Of a DNA stretch of 64,000 nt, positions 18,485 to 27,139 are shown piece by piece. A program made the position numbers and the translations under genes. Where the stretch lies: positions 226,386 to 290,385 of the forward strand of contig NZ_CABVHY010000004.1 in NCBI RefSeq assembly GCF_902497875.1. Reading direction: 5' to 3'. The notes under the pieces were generated by a model. That model did not search any database. It was given only the letters and a program-made list of their open reading frames with translations, and was not told where the DNA came from. This DNA is from Pseudomonas fluorescens (lineage in GTDB: Bacteria > Pseudomonadota > Gammaproteobacteria > Pseudomonadales > Pseudomonadaceae). Numbering within the stretch: the stretch's first letter is position 1; each line of letters opens with the position of its first letter.

Positions 18485-19246
18485 TTAGGGAATCGCCGCA
18501 TCGAATTGATTGCCGCTGTTATCGCGCAGCAGCAAGCGCGTCTGCCCTGCCCCTTCGACGTCGAACGCCAGATTCGGGTTTTCACTGACCGCCGGGAACA
18601 GTTCAAGACTGGCCAGCAGTTGGCCGTCGGCGTCACGTAACTCGGCATGATTGAGAAAGAACTCGGGAATCCCGCTGACCATGCCGTTATCCATCGGGTG
18701 CGCCACCTGCAATCGCAAACGGCTGAACTCGCCACGGGAATAACGTCCACCGAGGACTTCACCGATATGTTCTTCCCAGCCCGGCTGGCTGCGCACCACA
18801 CTGGGTGCGGTGCAGCCGCCGCCGGCGGCGTCGATCAGGGTCGAGCCGACATGCCAGAGCCCGTCGCGGGTCAGCACCGCCGCCCGCAGCGGCGTGGCCT
18901 GTTCGATACGGATGCGGATCGCCAGCCAGGGCAGCACCCGCTCTCCCGGCTGGAAGTCGACGATCTGCGGCAGCGGGTTAAGCTCGGCCCAGGCCAGAAT
19001 CCTCACCACCTCGCCCTTGAATGCCCGAGCGTCGATTTCCAGAGGCACCTGTCGAGCGTCTTCGGCGAACGGCGGCGCCAGCAGCTTGACCCGCTCATCA
19101 AAAACGAACGGCGCATCACCGAGGATCTGCTTGTGATAAAAGGCCCACATCACCGAGGGCACCGGGTCCTTGCCCGGGTCAACCTCAATGGCCTGGGCCG
19201 CCAGCGGCAACCAGCAGGCCAACAGATAACTCGCTCGCCAGTTCAT
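18485..19246 (-). CDS. Quinoprotein-associated SoxYZ-like carrier protein
   Basis: A 253-aa exported protein (signal YLLACWLPLAAQA). It fuses a SoxY-like half, with the cysteine motif GGGCTAPS near residue 145, to a SoxZ-like half (LRLQVAHPMDNGMVSGIPEF). In sulfur oxidation SoxYZ carries substrates on a cysteine. In the quinoprotein version the cargo is unknown. The ATG at 19246 has AGGAG 6 nt upstream and is better than the in-frame TTG before it. It sits between the substrate-binding-protein-like gene and the metallohydrolase. Confidence 0.88.
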   Translation of the reverse strand: MNWRASYLLACWLPLAAQAIEVDPGKDPVPSVMWAFYHKQILGDAPFVFDERVKLLAPPFAEDARQVPLEIDARAFKGEVVRILAWAELNPLPQIVDFQPGERVLPWLAIRIRIEQATPLRAAVLTRDGLWHVGSTLIDAAGGGCTAPSVVRSQPGWEEHIGEVLGGRYSRGEFSRLRLQVAHPMDNGMVSGIPEFFLNHAELRDADGQLLASLELFPAVSENPNLAFDVEGAGQTRLLLRDNSGNQFDAAIP

Positions 19247-19255
19247 CAACCGCTC

Positions 19256-20131
19256 CTATTGATACATCTCCGGTACTTCATAACGCAGGCCGTACTCGGC
19301 ATAGATCGCCTTGAGCGTGCCGTCGAGGATCAAGCCTTCGAGTGCCTGTTCCACGGCATAGGCCAGCTGACGGTTGCTTTCATGCACCGCCATGCCGATC
19401 TCCCAGAGTTGCTTGCCCATGTTCGGGTAGGCGTTTTCCGCCAGCGCCAGTTGCGCGTCCGAGGCTTCGTGCACCTGCCAGTCGATCTCGCCGCGCATGG
19501 CCATCACCGCATCCACCTCGCCGGCTTTCATTGCGGCAAAGGCTTTGGCTACGGTGGGGTAATGGTGGGTCTTGGCACTGAGCATGCCGTTGAACACCGA
19601 GGTCAGGTAGAACGACGGCACGCTGTCCACCTCGACACCGATCGGGTGGTGCTCGAACACCGCGACGCTGCCCACCTTGTCGAGTCGGCGGCGGTCATAG
19701 GCGACTTGCCAGGACTCGTTCTGGTACGGGCCGAACATCACCACGTGGCCGTTTTCCAGCTCACCCAGTTCATTGCGCTTTTGTGCGTAGTCGCGGTCAT
19801 AAGGCGCGCGCATCATCAAGTCGGCCAATTGCTGGTTACGCAGCTGATTGCCGCGCCAGATGTAATCGCGCAGATCGTCGTCGAGCTTCTCGCCGGCAGG
19901 CGCCCAGATCAGTTCCAGGCGCACGCCGAGGGCCTTGGCCAAGGCCTTCGCCAGGTCCACATCGACGCCCCGCGGCTGGCCGCCGTCTTCAAAGCTGTAG
20001 GGGGCGAAATCCTTGTAGACCGCGACCTTCAACTCGCCGGCGGCGATCATTTCATCATAGGTACGGACCTGCGCCTGCAGCGTCTGACAGCACAGCAACA
20101 GCGCAGTTAACAGCACAGCGAACCGGCCCAT
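19256..20131 (-). CDS. Quinoprotein-associated periplasmic substrate-binding-like protein (PedG-like)
   Basis: A 291-aa protein with a signal peptide (FAVLLTALLLCCQTLQAQ). It has a type-2 periplasmic binding fold (LKVAVYKDFAPYSFEDGGQP, RGVDVDLAKALAKALGV). Relatives such as MxaJ/XoxJ and PedG always travel with PQQ alcohol dehydrogenases and are thought to help activate the enzyme or deliver its partner, rather than act in transport. It is 3 nt downstream of the cytochrome gene and 9 nt upstream of the SoxYZ-like gene, so they form one operon. Confidence 0.88.
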   Translation of the reverse strand: MGRFAVLLTALLLCCQTLQAQVRTYDEMIAAGELKVAVYKDFAPYSFEDGGQPRGVDVDLAKALAKALGVRLELIWAPAGEKLDDDLRDYIWRGNQLRNQQLADLMMRAPYDRDYAQKRNELGELENGHVVMFGPYQNESWQVAYDRRRLDKVGSVAVFEHHPIGVEVDSVPSFYLTSVFNGMLSAKTHHYPTVAKAFAAMKAGEVDAVMAMRGEIDWQVHEASDAQLALAENAYPNMGKQLWEIGMAVHESNRQLAYAVEQALEGLILDGTLKAIYAEYGLRYEVPEMYQ

Positions 20132-20134
20132 GGG

Positions 20135-20596
20135 TTACTCCTCGATGTGCACGCTGTCCAGGTAGGTGCGCACCGCCCACAAGGCTTCCTGGCTCAAGTA
20201 GTCGGCCATTTTCGGCATGTAGACGCGACCGTCGCGCACCGCGCCATGGCGCACCCGCTCGACAAACCACTCATCTCCGAGCTCACCGGCATCGAGCATG
20301 CGCAGATCCGGGGCGATTCCGCCGGACTTGGCTTCCAGACCGTGGCAGGCCGCACAGTTCTGGTTAAAGGCCGAGGAACCGATTTCGACCGCCTTGTCTT
20401 TTTCCGGGGTAGTGCGATAGGGGTTTACCGCAGCCCAGCCATCACCATCGACCGGTACTCCGGCATCCTTGATCGAGGTCAAGCCCTTGGTTTCCACCGC
20501 TTGTGGCACCACGTTGCCGTGGGCCAGTGCTGAACCGGTAGTGATAAGGCCAGCCAGCAGACCGGCGACGAGTATGGCGTTGCGTTTTGTTGTCAT
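20135..20596 (-). CDS. pedF: Cytochrome c550, electron acceptor of the quinoprotein dehydrogenases
   Basis: A 153-aa periplasmic cytochrome c with a signal peptide (ILVAGLLAGLITTGSALA). The heme motif is CAACH at residues 81-85 and the likely distal ligand is the Met in VYMPKMADY. It corresponds to ExaB of P. aeruginosa and PedF of P. putida, which take electrons from the ethanol dehydrogenase and pass them to the terminal oxidase. The ATG at 20596 starts the signal peptide; the frame extends upstream to 20650 without one. First gene of the four-gene minus-strand operon, divergent from pedE. Confidence 0.94.
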   Translation of the reverse strand: MTTKRNAILVAGLLAGLITTGSALAHGNVVPQAVETKGLTSIKDAGVPVDGDGWAAVNPYRTTPEKDKAVEIGSSAFNQNCAACHGLEAKSGGIAPDLRMLDAGELGDEWFVERVRHGAVRDGRVYMPKMADYLSQEALWAVRTYLDSVHIEE

Positions 20597-20674
20597 TGTT
20601 ATGCCCTCAGGATTGCACGCTAAACCTCTCTGCAGAGGCTCTGCCCTCATCTTAAGAACAGTGAACTGTAAGCC

Positions 20675-20716
20675 GAATGCTGCTTTGGTGTCCGCCCTCT
20701 ACTCCCTTGGTAGTAG
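20675..20716. promoter_or_regulatory. Two TTGG-centred motifs in the pedF/pedE divergent promoter
   Basis: Site A, GAATGCTGCTTTGG (20675-20688), nearly equals the pqqA site. Site B, 20697-20716, reads CTCTACTCCCTTGGTAGTAG and has the dyad CTAC-N7-GTAG. Both lie in the 252-bp gap between divergently transcribed pedF and pedE, so one region could control both operons. Confidence 0.5.
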
Positions 20717-20848
20717 GGCTTGTGGCGGTGGTCTAATTCAGGTGCCAACCGGGAACTAATCCCGGCAAGGGCGGGACTTTTTCCGTATCACCGCGCGGCG
20801 TTGGGTTCCATCGTAGGCAGGCCAAAACCTCCACTGGGAACTGCAACC

Positions 20849-22744
20849 ATGACAATAAGATCGTTACCCGCCCTCTCCCCGCTGGCCCTTGCCGTGCAAG
20901 CCTTCTTGCTGGTGAGCTGCCTGTCATTGACGGCCGGAGTAAACGCCGCCACGCCAGCCGCGACGACTCCCACTAAAAACGTGACCTGGGAAGACATCGC
21001 CAACGACCACCTGACCACCAAGGACGTGCTGCAATACGGCATGGGCAACAACGCCCAGCGCTGGAGCCCGCTGGCCCAGGTCAACGACAAGAACGTGTTC
21101 AAGCTGACCCCGGCCTGGTCGTATTCCTTCGGCGATGAAAAGCAGCGCGGCCAGGAATCCCAGGCCATCATCAACGACGGCGTGGTCTACGTCACCGGCT
21201 CCTATTCGCGGGTGTTCGCCCTCGACGCCAAGACCGGCAAACGCCTGTGGACCTACAACCACCGCCTGCCGGACAACATCCGTCCGTGCTGCGACGTGGT
21301 CAACCGCGGCGCGGCGATTTTCGGCGACAAGATTTATTTCGGCACCCTCGATGCGCGCCTGATCGCCCTCGACAAAAACACCGGCAAGGTAGTCTGGAAC
21401 AAGAAATTCGGTGATCACGCCGCCGGCTACACCATGACCGGCGCGCCGACCCTGATCAAGGACAAGGTCACCGGTAAGGTACTGCTGATCCATGGCAGCT
21501 CCGGTGACGAGTTCGGCGTGGTCGGCCAGCTGTACGCCCGCGATCCGGACACCGGCGAAGAAGTCTGGATGCGCCCGTTTGTCGAAGGCCATATGGGCCG
21601 CCTGAACGGCAAGGACAGCACCACCACCGGCGACGTCAAGGCACCGTCCTGGCCGGATGACAAGACCACCGCCACCGGCAAGGTCGAGGCCTGGAGCCAC
21701 GGTGGCGGCGCGCCGTGGCAGAGCGCCAGTTTCGATCCCGAGACCAACACCATCATTGTCGGCGCGGGCAACCCCGGCCCGTGGAATACCTGGGCGCGGA
21801 CCTCGAAAGACGGCAACCCCCACGACTATGACAGCCTCTACACCTCCGGCCAGGTCGGCGTCGACCCGAGCACTGGCGAGGTGAAGTGGTTCTATCAGCA
21901 CACCCCGAACGACGCCTGGGACTTCTCCGGCAACAACGAACTGGTGCTGTTCGACTACAAGGACAAGGACGGCAAGGTGGTCAAAGCCACCGGCCACGCC
22001 GACCGCAACGGCTTCTTCTATGTGGTGGATCGCAACAACGGCAAATTGCAGAACGCCTTCCCCTTCGTCGACAACATCACCTGGGCCAGCCACATCGACC
22101 TGAAGACCGGCAAGCCCGTGGAAAACCCTGGCCAGCGTCCGGCCAAGCCGTTACCGGGTGAAGCCAAGGGTAAATCGGTGGAAGTCTCGCCGCCGTTCCT
22201 CGGTGGCAAGAACTGGAGTCCGATGGCGTACAGCCAGGACACCGGCCTGTTCTACGTCCCGGCCAACCATTGGAAAGAGGAATACTGGACCGAAGAGGTC
22301 AACTACAAGAAGGGTTCGGCCTATCTGGGCATGGGCTTCCGGATCAAGCGCATGTACGACGATCACGTCGGCTCGTTGCGCGCCATGGACCCGACCACAG
22401 GCAAGGTGGTCTGGGAGCACAACGAAGCATTGCCGTTGTGGGCCGGCGTACTGGCGACCAAGGGCAACCTGGTATTCACCGGTACCGGCGACGGTTTCTT
22501 CAAGGCCTTCGACGCGAAAACCGGCAAGGAACTGTGGAAGTTCCAGACCGGCAGCGGCATCGTCTCGCCGCCGGTCACCTGGGAACAGGATGGCGAGCAG
22601 TACATCGGCGTGACCGTGGGTTACGGCGGCGCAGTACCCCTGTGGGGCGGCGACATGGCCGAACTGACCAAGCCAGTGGCGCAAGGCGGTTCATTCTGGG
22701 TGTTCAAGATCCCGAGTTGGGATAACCAGACCGCGCAGAAGTAA
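20849..22744 (+). CDS. pedE: PQQ-dependent alcohol dehydrogenase, calcium type (PedE/ExaA)
   Basis: A 631-aa periplasmic quinoprotein. A signal peptide is present ([20 protein letters not shown] up to about residue 34). The vicinal disulfide is Cys147-Cys148 and a metal ligand is the Glu of GDEFG (residue 221). The catalytic Asp358 lies in [11 protein letters not shown]. Ser360 stands where PedH has Asp, the state seen in calcium enzymes such as P. aeruginosa ExaA. Reaction: primary and secondary alcohols to aldehydes or ketones. The start at 20849 begins the signal peptide. Confidence 0.95.
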   Translation: MTIRSLPALSPLALAVQAFLLVSCLSLTAGVNAATPAATTPTKNVTWEDIANDHLTTKDVLQYGMGNNAQRWSPLAQVNDKNVFKLTPAWSYSFGDEKQRGQESQAIINDGVVYVTGSYSRVFALDAKTGKRLWTYNHRLPDNIRPCCDVVNRGAAIFGDKIYFGTLDARLIALDKNTGKVVWNKKFGDHAAGYTMTGAPTLIKDKVTGKVLLIHGSSGDEFGVVGQLYARDPDTGEEVWMRPFVEGHMGRLNGKDSTTTGDVKAPSWPDDKTTATGKVEAWSHGGGAPWQSASFDPETNTIIVGAGNPGPWNTWARTSKDGNPHDYDSLYTSGQVGVDPSTGEVKWFYQHTPNDAWDFSGNNELVLFDYKDKDGKVVKATGHADRNGFFYVVDRNNGKLQNAFPFVDNITWASHIDLKTGKPVENPGQRPAKPLPGEAKGKSVEVSPPFLGGKNWSPMAYSQDTGLFYVPANHWKEEYWTEEVNYKKGSAYLGMGFRIKRMYDDHVGSLRAMDPTTGKVVWEHNEALPLWAGVLATKGNLVFTGTGDGFFKAFDAKTGKELWKFQTGSGIVSPPVTWEQDGEQYIGVTVGYGGAVPLWGGDMAELTKPVAQGGSFWVFKIPSWDNQTAQK

Positions 22745-22755
22745 GGCTTGCCCTT

Positions 22756-22855
22756 GTGGGAGCGAGCTTGCTCGCGATGGACGTTAACGATAACGCGTGT
22801 TTTCTGAATAAACGCGTTGCCCTTGAATCCATCGCGAGCAAGCTCGCTCCTACAC
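22756..22855. repeat. REPIN-type inverted repeat
   Basis: The same GTGGGAGCGAGCTTGCTCGC family and nearly the same spacer (GACGTTAACGATAACGCGTG) as the element at 1117-1216. It follows pedE by 11 bp and may stabilise the 3' end of the mRNA. Confidence 0.85.
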
Positions 22856-22891
22856 GGGAATGCTCTCCCATCCACACCCGAGAACCCAGCC

Positions 22892-23542
22892 ATGAACTAC
22901 CTGCCTCTGCTTCTCCTGCTCACCCTGCCCCCCGCCTTCGCCACCAATGACGGTGACATCACCCCGCTGACCATCAACGGCTGCCTCATCGCCGAATCCA
23001 GCCAATGCCCCGGCGCCAACCTGCGCGGTGCCGACCTGAGCAACCAGGACCTGCGCAAGATGAACCTCAGCGGCGCCGATCTGCGCGACGCCAACCTGCG
23101 TCACGCGCGGCTGGATCTTGCCAATCTCGAAAAATCCCAACTGCAGAACGCCAACCTGACCCGCGCCAGCCTGCAGCAAAGCAATCTGCGCCTGGCCGAC
23201 TTCAGTGGCGCGAAGCTGGTGGCGATCCAGGGCTGGGGCCTGTTCGCCCAGGGCGCGCAGTTCCAGGACGCGAACCTGAGTGGCGCCTACCTGCAATTCG
23301 CCCGTCTCTCCGGTGCCAGGCTGCACAACGCCAACCTGCAAGCCGCCGACCTGGAAATGACCTGGCTGAGCAAGGCCGACCTCAAAGGCGCCAACCTCAG
23401 CGACGCCAACCTGCAAGAAGCCAAGTTCGGACAAAGTAACCTGGAACAGGCCGACCTCAGCGGTTCGCGCCAGCATTATGCGAATTTCGAGGACAGTAAT
23501 ATGGAGGGGTGCAAGGGGTGTCCGACGACTTGGGATAAATGA
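22892..23542 (+). CDS. Exported pentapeptide-repeat protein of the ped cluster
   Basis: A 216-aa protein with a signal peptide (YLPLLLLLTLPPAFA). After a Cys-containing start (INGCLIAESSQCPG) it consists of about 25 pentapeptide repeats of the A(D/N)Lxx type (ANLRGADLSNQDLRKMNLSG), which form a right-handed square beta-helix. It ends with another Cys pair (GCKGCPTTW). The P. putida ped cluster has a matching gene next to pedE. The function is unknown; a periplasmic scaffold or interaction role is a guess. Confidence 0.85.
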   Translation: MNYLPLLLLLTLPPAFATNDGDITPLTINGCLIAESSQCPGANLRGADLSNQDLRKMNLSGADLRDANLRHARLDLANLEKSQLQNANLTRASLQQSNLRLADFSGAKLVAIQGWGLFAQGAQFQDANLSGAYLQFARLSGARLHNANLQAADLEMTWLSKADLKGANLSDANLQEAKFGQSNLEQADLSGSRQHYANFEDSNMEGCKGCPTTWDK

Positions 23543-23578
23543 GCCAGCAGAAGAACCAGGCTTGCGAACACAAACCCC

Positions 23579-23710
23579 GTGGCAAGGGAGCTTGCTCCCG
23601 CTCGGCTGCGCAGCAGTCGTAAAACCTGTGGATGTGTTCTACCTGAAAAACCGCGATTGCAGGTTTTAGGGCCGCTTCGCGACCCAGCGGGAGCAAGCTC
23701 CCTCGCCACA
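23579..23710. repeat. REPIN of the GGCAAGGGAGCTTGCTCCCG family
   Basis: Inverted copies at about 23579-23620 and 23670-23710 are joined by a spacer that includes an AAAACCTG...CAGGTTTT dyad. It lies between the convergent pentapeptide-repeat gene and pedR2, where it could also act in transcription termination. Confidence 0.8.
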
Positions 23711-23730
23711 GGGGTATCACCAGGCTCTGA

Positions 23731-24372
23731 TCAAACCGCCACCCGCACCACCCCCATATCAATCCCCAGATGCACCAGTTCGGTATGGGAGGTGACCTGC
23801 AGTTTGCTTTTGAGCAACGTCAGGTGGTTGGACACGGTCTTGGCGCTGATGCACAGCTGTTCGGCGATCTGCCGGGTCGGGGTGCCTTTGGCGAGCATGA
23901 CGAAGATTTCCAGCTCGCGCTGGGTCATGCTTTGCAAGCGCGGGTCGCTGGCATCCCGTTGCTGCGGGTTGCACGCCAGCTGGGTGGCCAGGGGTTGTTC
24001 GATGTAGGCGTGGCCGGCGAGGATGCGCCTCACGGCTTCGATCAACACTTCGGGGTCGGAGTTTTTCGTCAGATACCCCGAGGCGCCGGCGTCCAGGGCC
24101 TGGCGCACCAACGGCAGTTCATCGTGCATGCTGAAGAACAGCACCCGCAGCTGCGGCAAGCGCTGACGCAGGCGCCGGGTGGTTTCCAGGCCGCTGATGC
24201 CCGGCAAGCCGAAATCCATGATCACCAGATTGGGAATCTGTTCCTGGACCCGCACCAGCGCCTCTTCGCCATTCGCCGCCTCGCGCACCTGCATCGCTGG
24301 CAATACCGCCCGCAACAGGCTGGCGTAGCCCTGTCGAACCACCGCATGATCGTCCACCAGTAAAATGTTCAT
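23731..24372 (-). CDS. pedR2: LuxR/NarL-type response regulator PedR2
   Basis: A 213-aa response regulator. The receiver domain begins MNILLVDDHAVVRQGY, with phosphoacceptor Asp53 (IMDFGLPGISG) and Lys in GYLTKNSDP. The C-terminal LuxR helix-turn-helix is LAKGTPTRQIAEQLCISAKT followed by VSNHLTLLKSKL. It overlaps the kinase stop by one base, so it is the partner of the kinase encoded next to it. In P. putida KT2440 the corresponding PedS2/PedR2 pair represses pedE and allows pedH expression when lanthanides are present. Confidence 0.92.
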   Translation of the reverse strand: MNILLVDDHAVVRQGYASLLRAVLPAMQVREAANGEEALVRVQEQIPNLVIMDFGLPGISGLETTRRLRQRLPQLRVLFFSMHDELPLVRQALDAGASGYLTKNSDPEVLIEAVRRILAGHAYIEQPLATQLACNPQQRDASDPRLQSMTQRELEIFVMLAKGTPTRQIAEQLCISAKTVSNHLTLLKSKLQVTSHTELVHLGIDMGVVRVAV

Positions 24373-25634
24373 CAGACCTCCGAGGGAATACTCAAGGCCA
24401 GCGCCCAACCGGCGCCGGGCTGACTGAAAATACGCAGCTCGCCACCGAGGCTGCGGGCCCGTTCCTGCATCGAGTACAGGCCGACCCCAGGGCGTTGCGG
24501 CTGCCGGGCACCACAACCGTTATCGCGAATCAACAGGCGCAAACGCGAGCCCCGGTATTGCAGGCGCACCCGCACCTGGCTGGCATCGGCGTGGCGGGCA
24601 ACGTTGGTCAGGGCTTCCTGGAGGAATCGGTAGAGGTGGGTTTTGTCCGGCGTGGACAACGCCGGCAGCTGATCGCTGATCCATAACCGGCAGTCGATGC
24701 CTTGACTGCTCCGCCACTGTTGCACCAGCAGTTGCAGCGCCTCAGGCAGCGGTAAATGCTCAAGCACCACCGGGTACAGATCGCGGACCAGGGCGCGGAA
24801 ACCGTGCTGCAAGTGCTGGCAATTGAGTTCCAGGGCCTGCACGGTCTGCGACACCGCTTCAGGCTTGTCGGCGACCACCCGTAGCAGGCAGACCTGGGCA
24901 CGAATCCCGGCCAGGTATTGGCCCAGATCATCGTGCAGGGTTTGCGCAAGCTGAGTGCGCTCTTGCTCCTGAACGGCGATCAAGGTGCAGGTCAGTTGAG
25001 CATTATCTGCCCGCACCTGTTCCAGGGTGGCAGTCATGCGATTGAAATGACCGCTCAGTTGCCGCGCTTCGGGCGAACTGCTGTGGTGCAGGCGCACCTG
25101 GAGTTGGCCGTCGGACACCTGTTGCAAGGCCTGCAATAAATCATCGAGCAGCCTCAGGCCACGGCGTAGCGCCCAGCGGATACTCAACAGGCTGATGGCC
25201 AATGCCAGGGCGCTGAGGCACAGCAGTTGCTGCAAGGAATCCCAGACTTCATCGATTTCGTCCTTGGGGTCGACGACAATCAGCACTCGTCGGCCATCGG
25301 CCAGCTCCACCACCCGAGGCGGATGGCGATCTGGCGCAATCAGTTGTCGCCCCAGCCAGGCATCCAGTCCTTGGTCCCCGGCCTGGCGGGTGCTGGTTTG
25401 GCCTGGCTCCAGCCAACTGACCCGCACATGCCGAAGGCTGGCAGTCAATCGCGGTTGCAGGCTGCCGGGATTACGTTCGGCAGTTTCGCTGAGGTACTCG
25501 ACCACCGCTTCGGCGGCCTGCAGTTCGCGTTCGACATCGGTCGTCGCCTGCCGCACCAGCAGCGTCAGGCAACCGAAGGTGACCACGGCAAAAAATACCG
25601 TGACCCACAGGTTGATCCGCCAGAGCGCCGACAT
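24372..25634 (-). CDS. pedS2: Membrane sensor histidine kinase PedS2
   Basis: A 420-aa HisKA_3-type kinase. Membrane segments are at about residues 8-27 and 135-155 with a periplasmic sensor domain of roughly 110 residues between. HAMP follows, then the phosphoacceptor His in AQTLHDDLGQYLAGIRAQ (about residue 240). The ATPase N and G boxes are FLQEALTNVARHADASQVRV and PGVGLYSMQERARSLGG. The start at 25634 is 2 nt after the stop of a 40-aa peptide gene. The known P. putida homologue is the lanthanide-responsive kinase; whether lanthanide binds this periplasmic domain cannot be read from the sequence. Confidence 0.9.
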   Translation of the reverse strand: MSALWRINLWVTVFFAVVTFGCLTLLVRQATTDVERELQAAEAVVEYLSETAERNPGSLQPRLTASLRHVRVSWLEPGQTSTRQAGDQGLDAWLGRQLIAPDRHPPRVVELADGRRVLIVVDPKDEIDEVWDSLQQLLCLSALALAISLLSIRWALRRGLRLLDDLLQALQQVSDGQLQVRLHHSSSPEARQLSGHFNRMTATLEQVRADNAQLTCTLIAVQEQERTQLAQTLHDDLGQYLAGIRAQVCLLRVVADKPEAVSQTVQALELNCQHLQHGFRALVRDLYPVVLEHLPLPEALQLLVQQWRSSQGIDCRLWISDQLPALSTPDKTHLYRFLQEALTNVARHADASQVRVRLQYRGSRLRLLIRDNGCGARQPQRPGVGLYSMQERARSLGGELRIFSQPGAGWALALSIPSEV

Positions 25635-25636
25635 GC

Positions 25637-25759
25637 CTAGCGCCCCGGCGCCGCGGGCGTGACCAGACCTGGCAAGGTCACCGGCGTGTGCAGCTTGTCC
25701 AGGCCGATCAGGCTCAGAATCAGCAGCAAGGGCAGCAGCAAGGCTTTGAGAATGCGCAT
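25637..25759 (-). CDS. 40-aa membrane or secreted peptide coupled to pedS2
   Basis: A short gene with ATG at 25759 and TAG at 25637-25639, ending 2 nt before the pedS2 start. The peptide begins MRILKALLLPLLLILSLIGL (positively charged start, then a hydrophobic helix) and ends DKLHTPVTLPGLVTPAAPGR. It has GGAG about 10 nt upstream. The polarity predicts export or a single membrane span with the tail in the periplasm. Position suggests a link to the PedS2 sensor. Function unknown, and no family recognised. Confidence 0.6.
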   Translation of the reverse strand: MRILKALLLPLLLILSLIGLDKLHTPVTLPGLVTPAAPGR

Positions 25760-25822
25760 GGCCGGTGATCTCCAGGGTGATGGCCGTTACCGCCATCCTA
25801 AGACCCTGCCCGGTGCTATGAG

Positions 25823-25840
25823 CTACTACCTTGGTACTGG
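25823..25840. promoter_or_regulatory. TTGG-centred motif in the pedS2 operon/ABC divergent promoter
   Basis: CTACTACCTTGGTACTGG lies 64-81 bp upstream of the 40-aa peptide gene and 76-93 bp upstream of the binding-protein gene at 25916. It shares CTACT-N-CCTTGGTA with the pedE site. Confidence 0.5.
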
Positions 25841-25915
25841 CCGACTGGTACTTTCTGCATATTTCCCTGCACCCCATGACTTCCTATGCTGACGCAACCT
25901 GTAGTGGAGTGCCTT

Positions 25916-27100
25916 ATGCGCCAGCTTGTCAGTTACGCTTTGTTCTACCTGTTGGCGATTGCCAGCGCCGCGTTGCTGGCAACCCACAGCCAGGCGGCCG
26001 ACGGCGGCTTGCAGATCCCCATCGGTTACCTGGGTTATCGACCCGATCCCGGTCCACTGCTGTCGAACGTGATTCCCGAGCCGGTCGATGCCGGGCTGCG
26101 CGGAGCGGAACTGGCGATCAGCGACAGCAACAGCACCGGGCGTTTTCTCAATCAGAGCTACAGTCTGGTCAGCGCCAGCGTCGACAGCCCCGAAGCCTTG
26201 CTCGATGCAGCTAAAACCCAGCATGCCCAAGGCCTGCGGCTGTTCGTAGTGAACGCTCCGGCTGAGAGCCTGCGCCAGCTCAGCGCCGCCCTGCCCGATA
26301 GCCTGCTGTTCAATGCTGGCAGTGCCGATGACCGCCTGCGCAGCACTGATTGCCTGCCGAATGTGCTGCACAGCCTGCCGAGCCGGGCGATGCTCGCCGA
26401 TGCCCTGGCGCAGTTTCTGGTGGTGCGCAAATGGCAGCGCGTTTTGCTGATCGTCGGCCCGACCCCGGACGACCAGGCCTATGCCGCCGCCCTGCGGCGG
26501 GCGGCGAAACGTTTCGGCGTGCAGATCGTCGCCGAGAAACCCTGGTCTTTCGACAATGACCAGCGCCGCAGCGCCCAGGCCGACATGCCGCTGTTCACCC
26601 AGACCGCCGAATACGACGTGGTGCTGGTGGCCGATGAGCGCGGTGACTTTGGCGAATACGTGCCGTACCAGACCTGGTACCCGCGCCCGGTGGCCGGCAC
26701 CCAGGGCCTGACCCCGACCGGCTGGCACAAGACCGTGGAAACCTATGGTGCGGCGCAGTTGCAGAAGCGCTTCGAAGCCATGGCCGGACGCTGGATGAAT
26801 GACCGTGATTTCGCCGCCTGGATCGCCGTGCGCAGCATTGCCAGCGCGGTGAGCAAATTGCGCCAGAGCGATGCCCAGGCGATTCGCCAACTGGCGCTGG
26901 GCGATCAACTGCCACTGGATGGCTTCAAGGGTCGCAAGCTCAGTTATCGCTCGTGGAATGGCCAACTGCGCCAGCCGATTCCGATCGTGCAACCGCGGGC
27001 GCTGGTCAGCACCTCGCCGCAAGAAGGTTTCCTGCACCCCTTCAACGAAATGGACAGCCTCGGCTACGACAAGCCCGAGGTGAGTTGCCGCTTCCCCTGA
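25916..27100 (+). CDS. Periplasmic substrate-binding-like protein of the PQQ-associated ABC system
   Basis: A 394-aa exported protein (signal LFYLLAIASAALLATHSQA) with a branched-chain-amino-acid-receptor-like (type 1 periplasmic binding) fold: IPIGYLGYRPDPGPLLSNVI and LLIVGPTPDDQAYAAALRRA. The family is defined by its link to PQQ-dependent catabolism and lies beside a beta-propeller and an ABC-2 exporter. Its ligand is not known. The ATG at 25916 is used because the signal peptide begins there; the frame is open from 25886. First gene of a plus-strand operon reaching 29618. Confidence 0.88.
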   Translation: MRQLVSYALFYLLAIASAALLATHSQAADGGLQIPIGYLGYRPDPGPLLSNVIPEPVDAGLRGAELAISDSNSTGRFLNQSYSLVSASVDSPEALLDAAKTQHAQGLRLFVVNAPAESLRQLSAALPDSLLFNAGSADDRLRSTDCLPNVLHSLPSRAMLADALAQFLVVRKWQRVLLIVGPTPDDQAYAAALRRAAKRFGVQIVAEKPWSFDNDQRRSAQADMPLFTQTAEYDVVLVADERGDFGEYVPYQTWYPRPVAGTQGLTPTGWHKTVETYGAAQLQKRFEAMAGRWMNDRDFAAWIAVRSIASAVSKLRQSDAQAIRQLALGDQLPLDGFKGRKLSYRSWNGQLRQPIPIVQPRALVSTSPQEGFLHPFNEMDSLGYDKPEVSCRFP

Positions 27101-27139
27101 TTCCCCTGATTCCCAAAACGACAATAAAAGGAACTTGCC

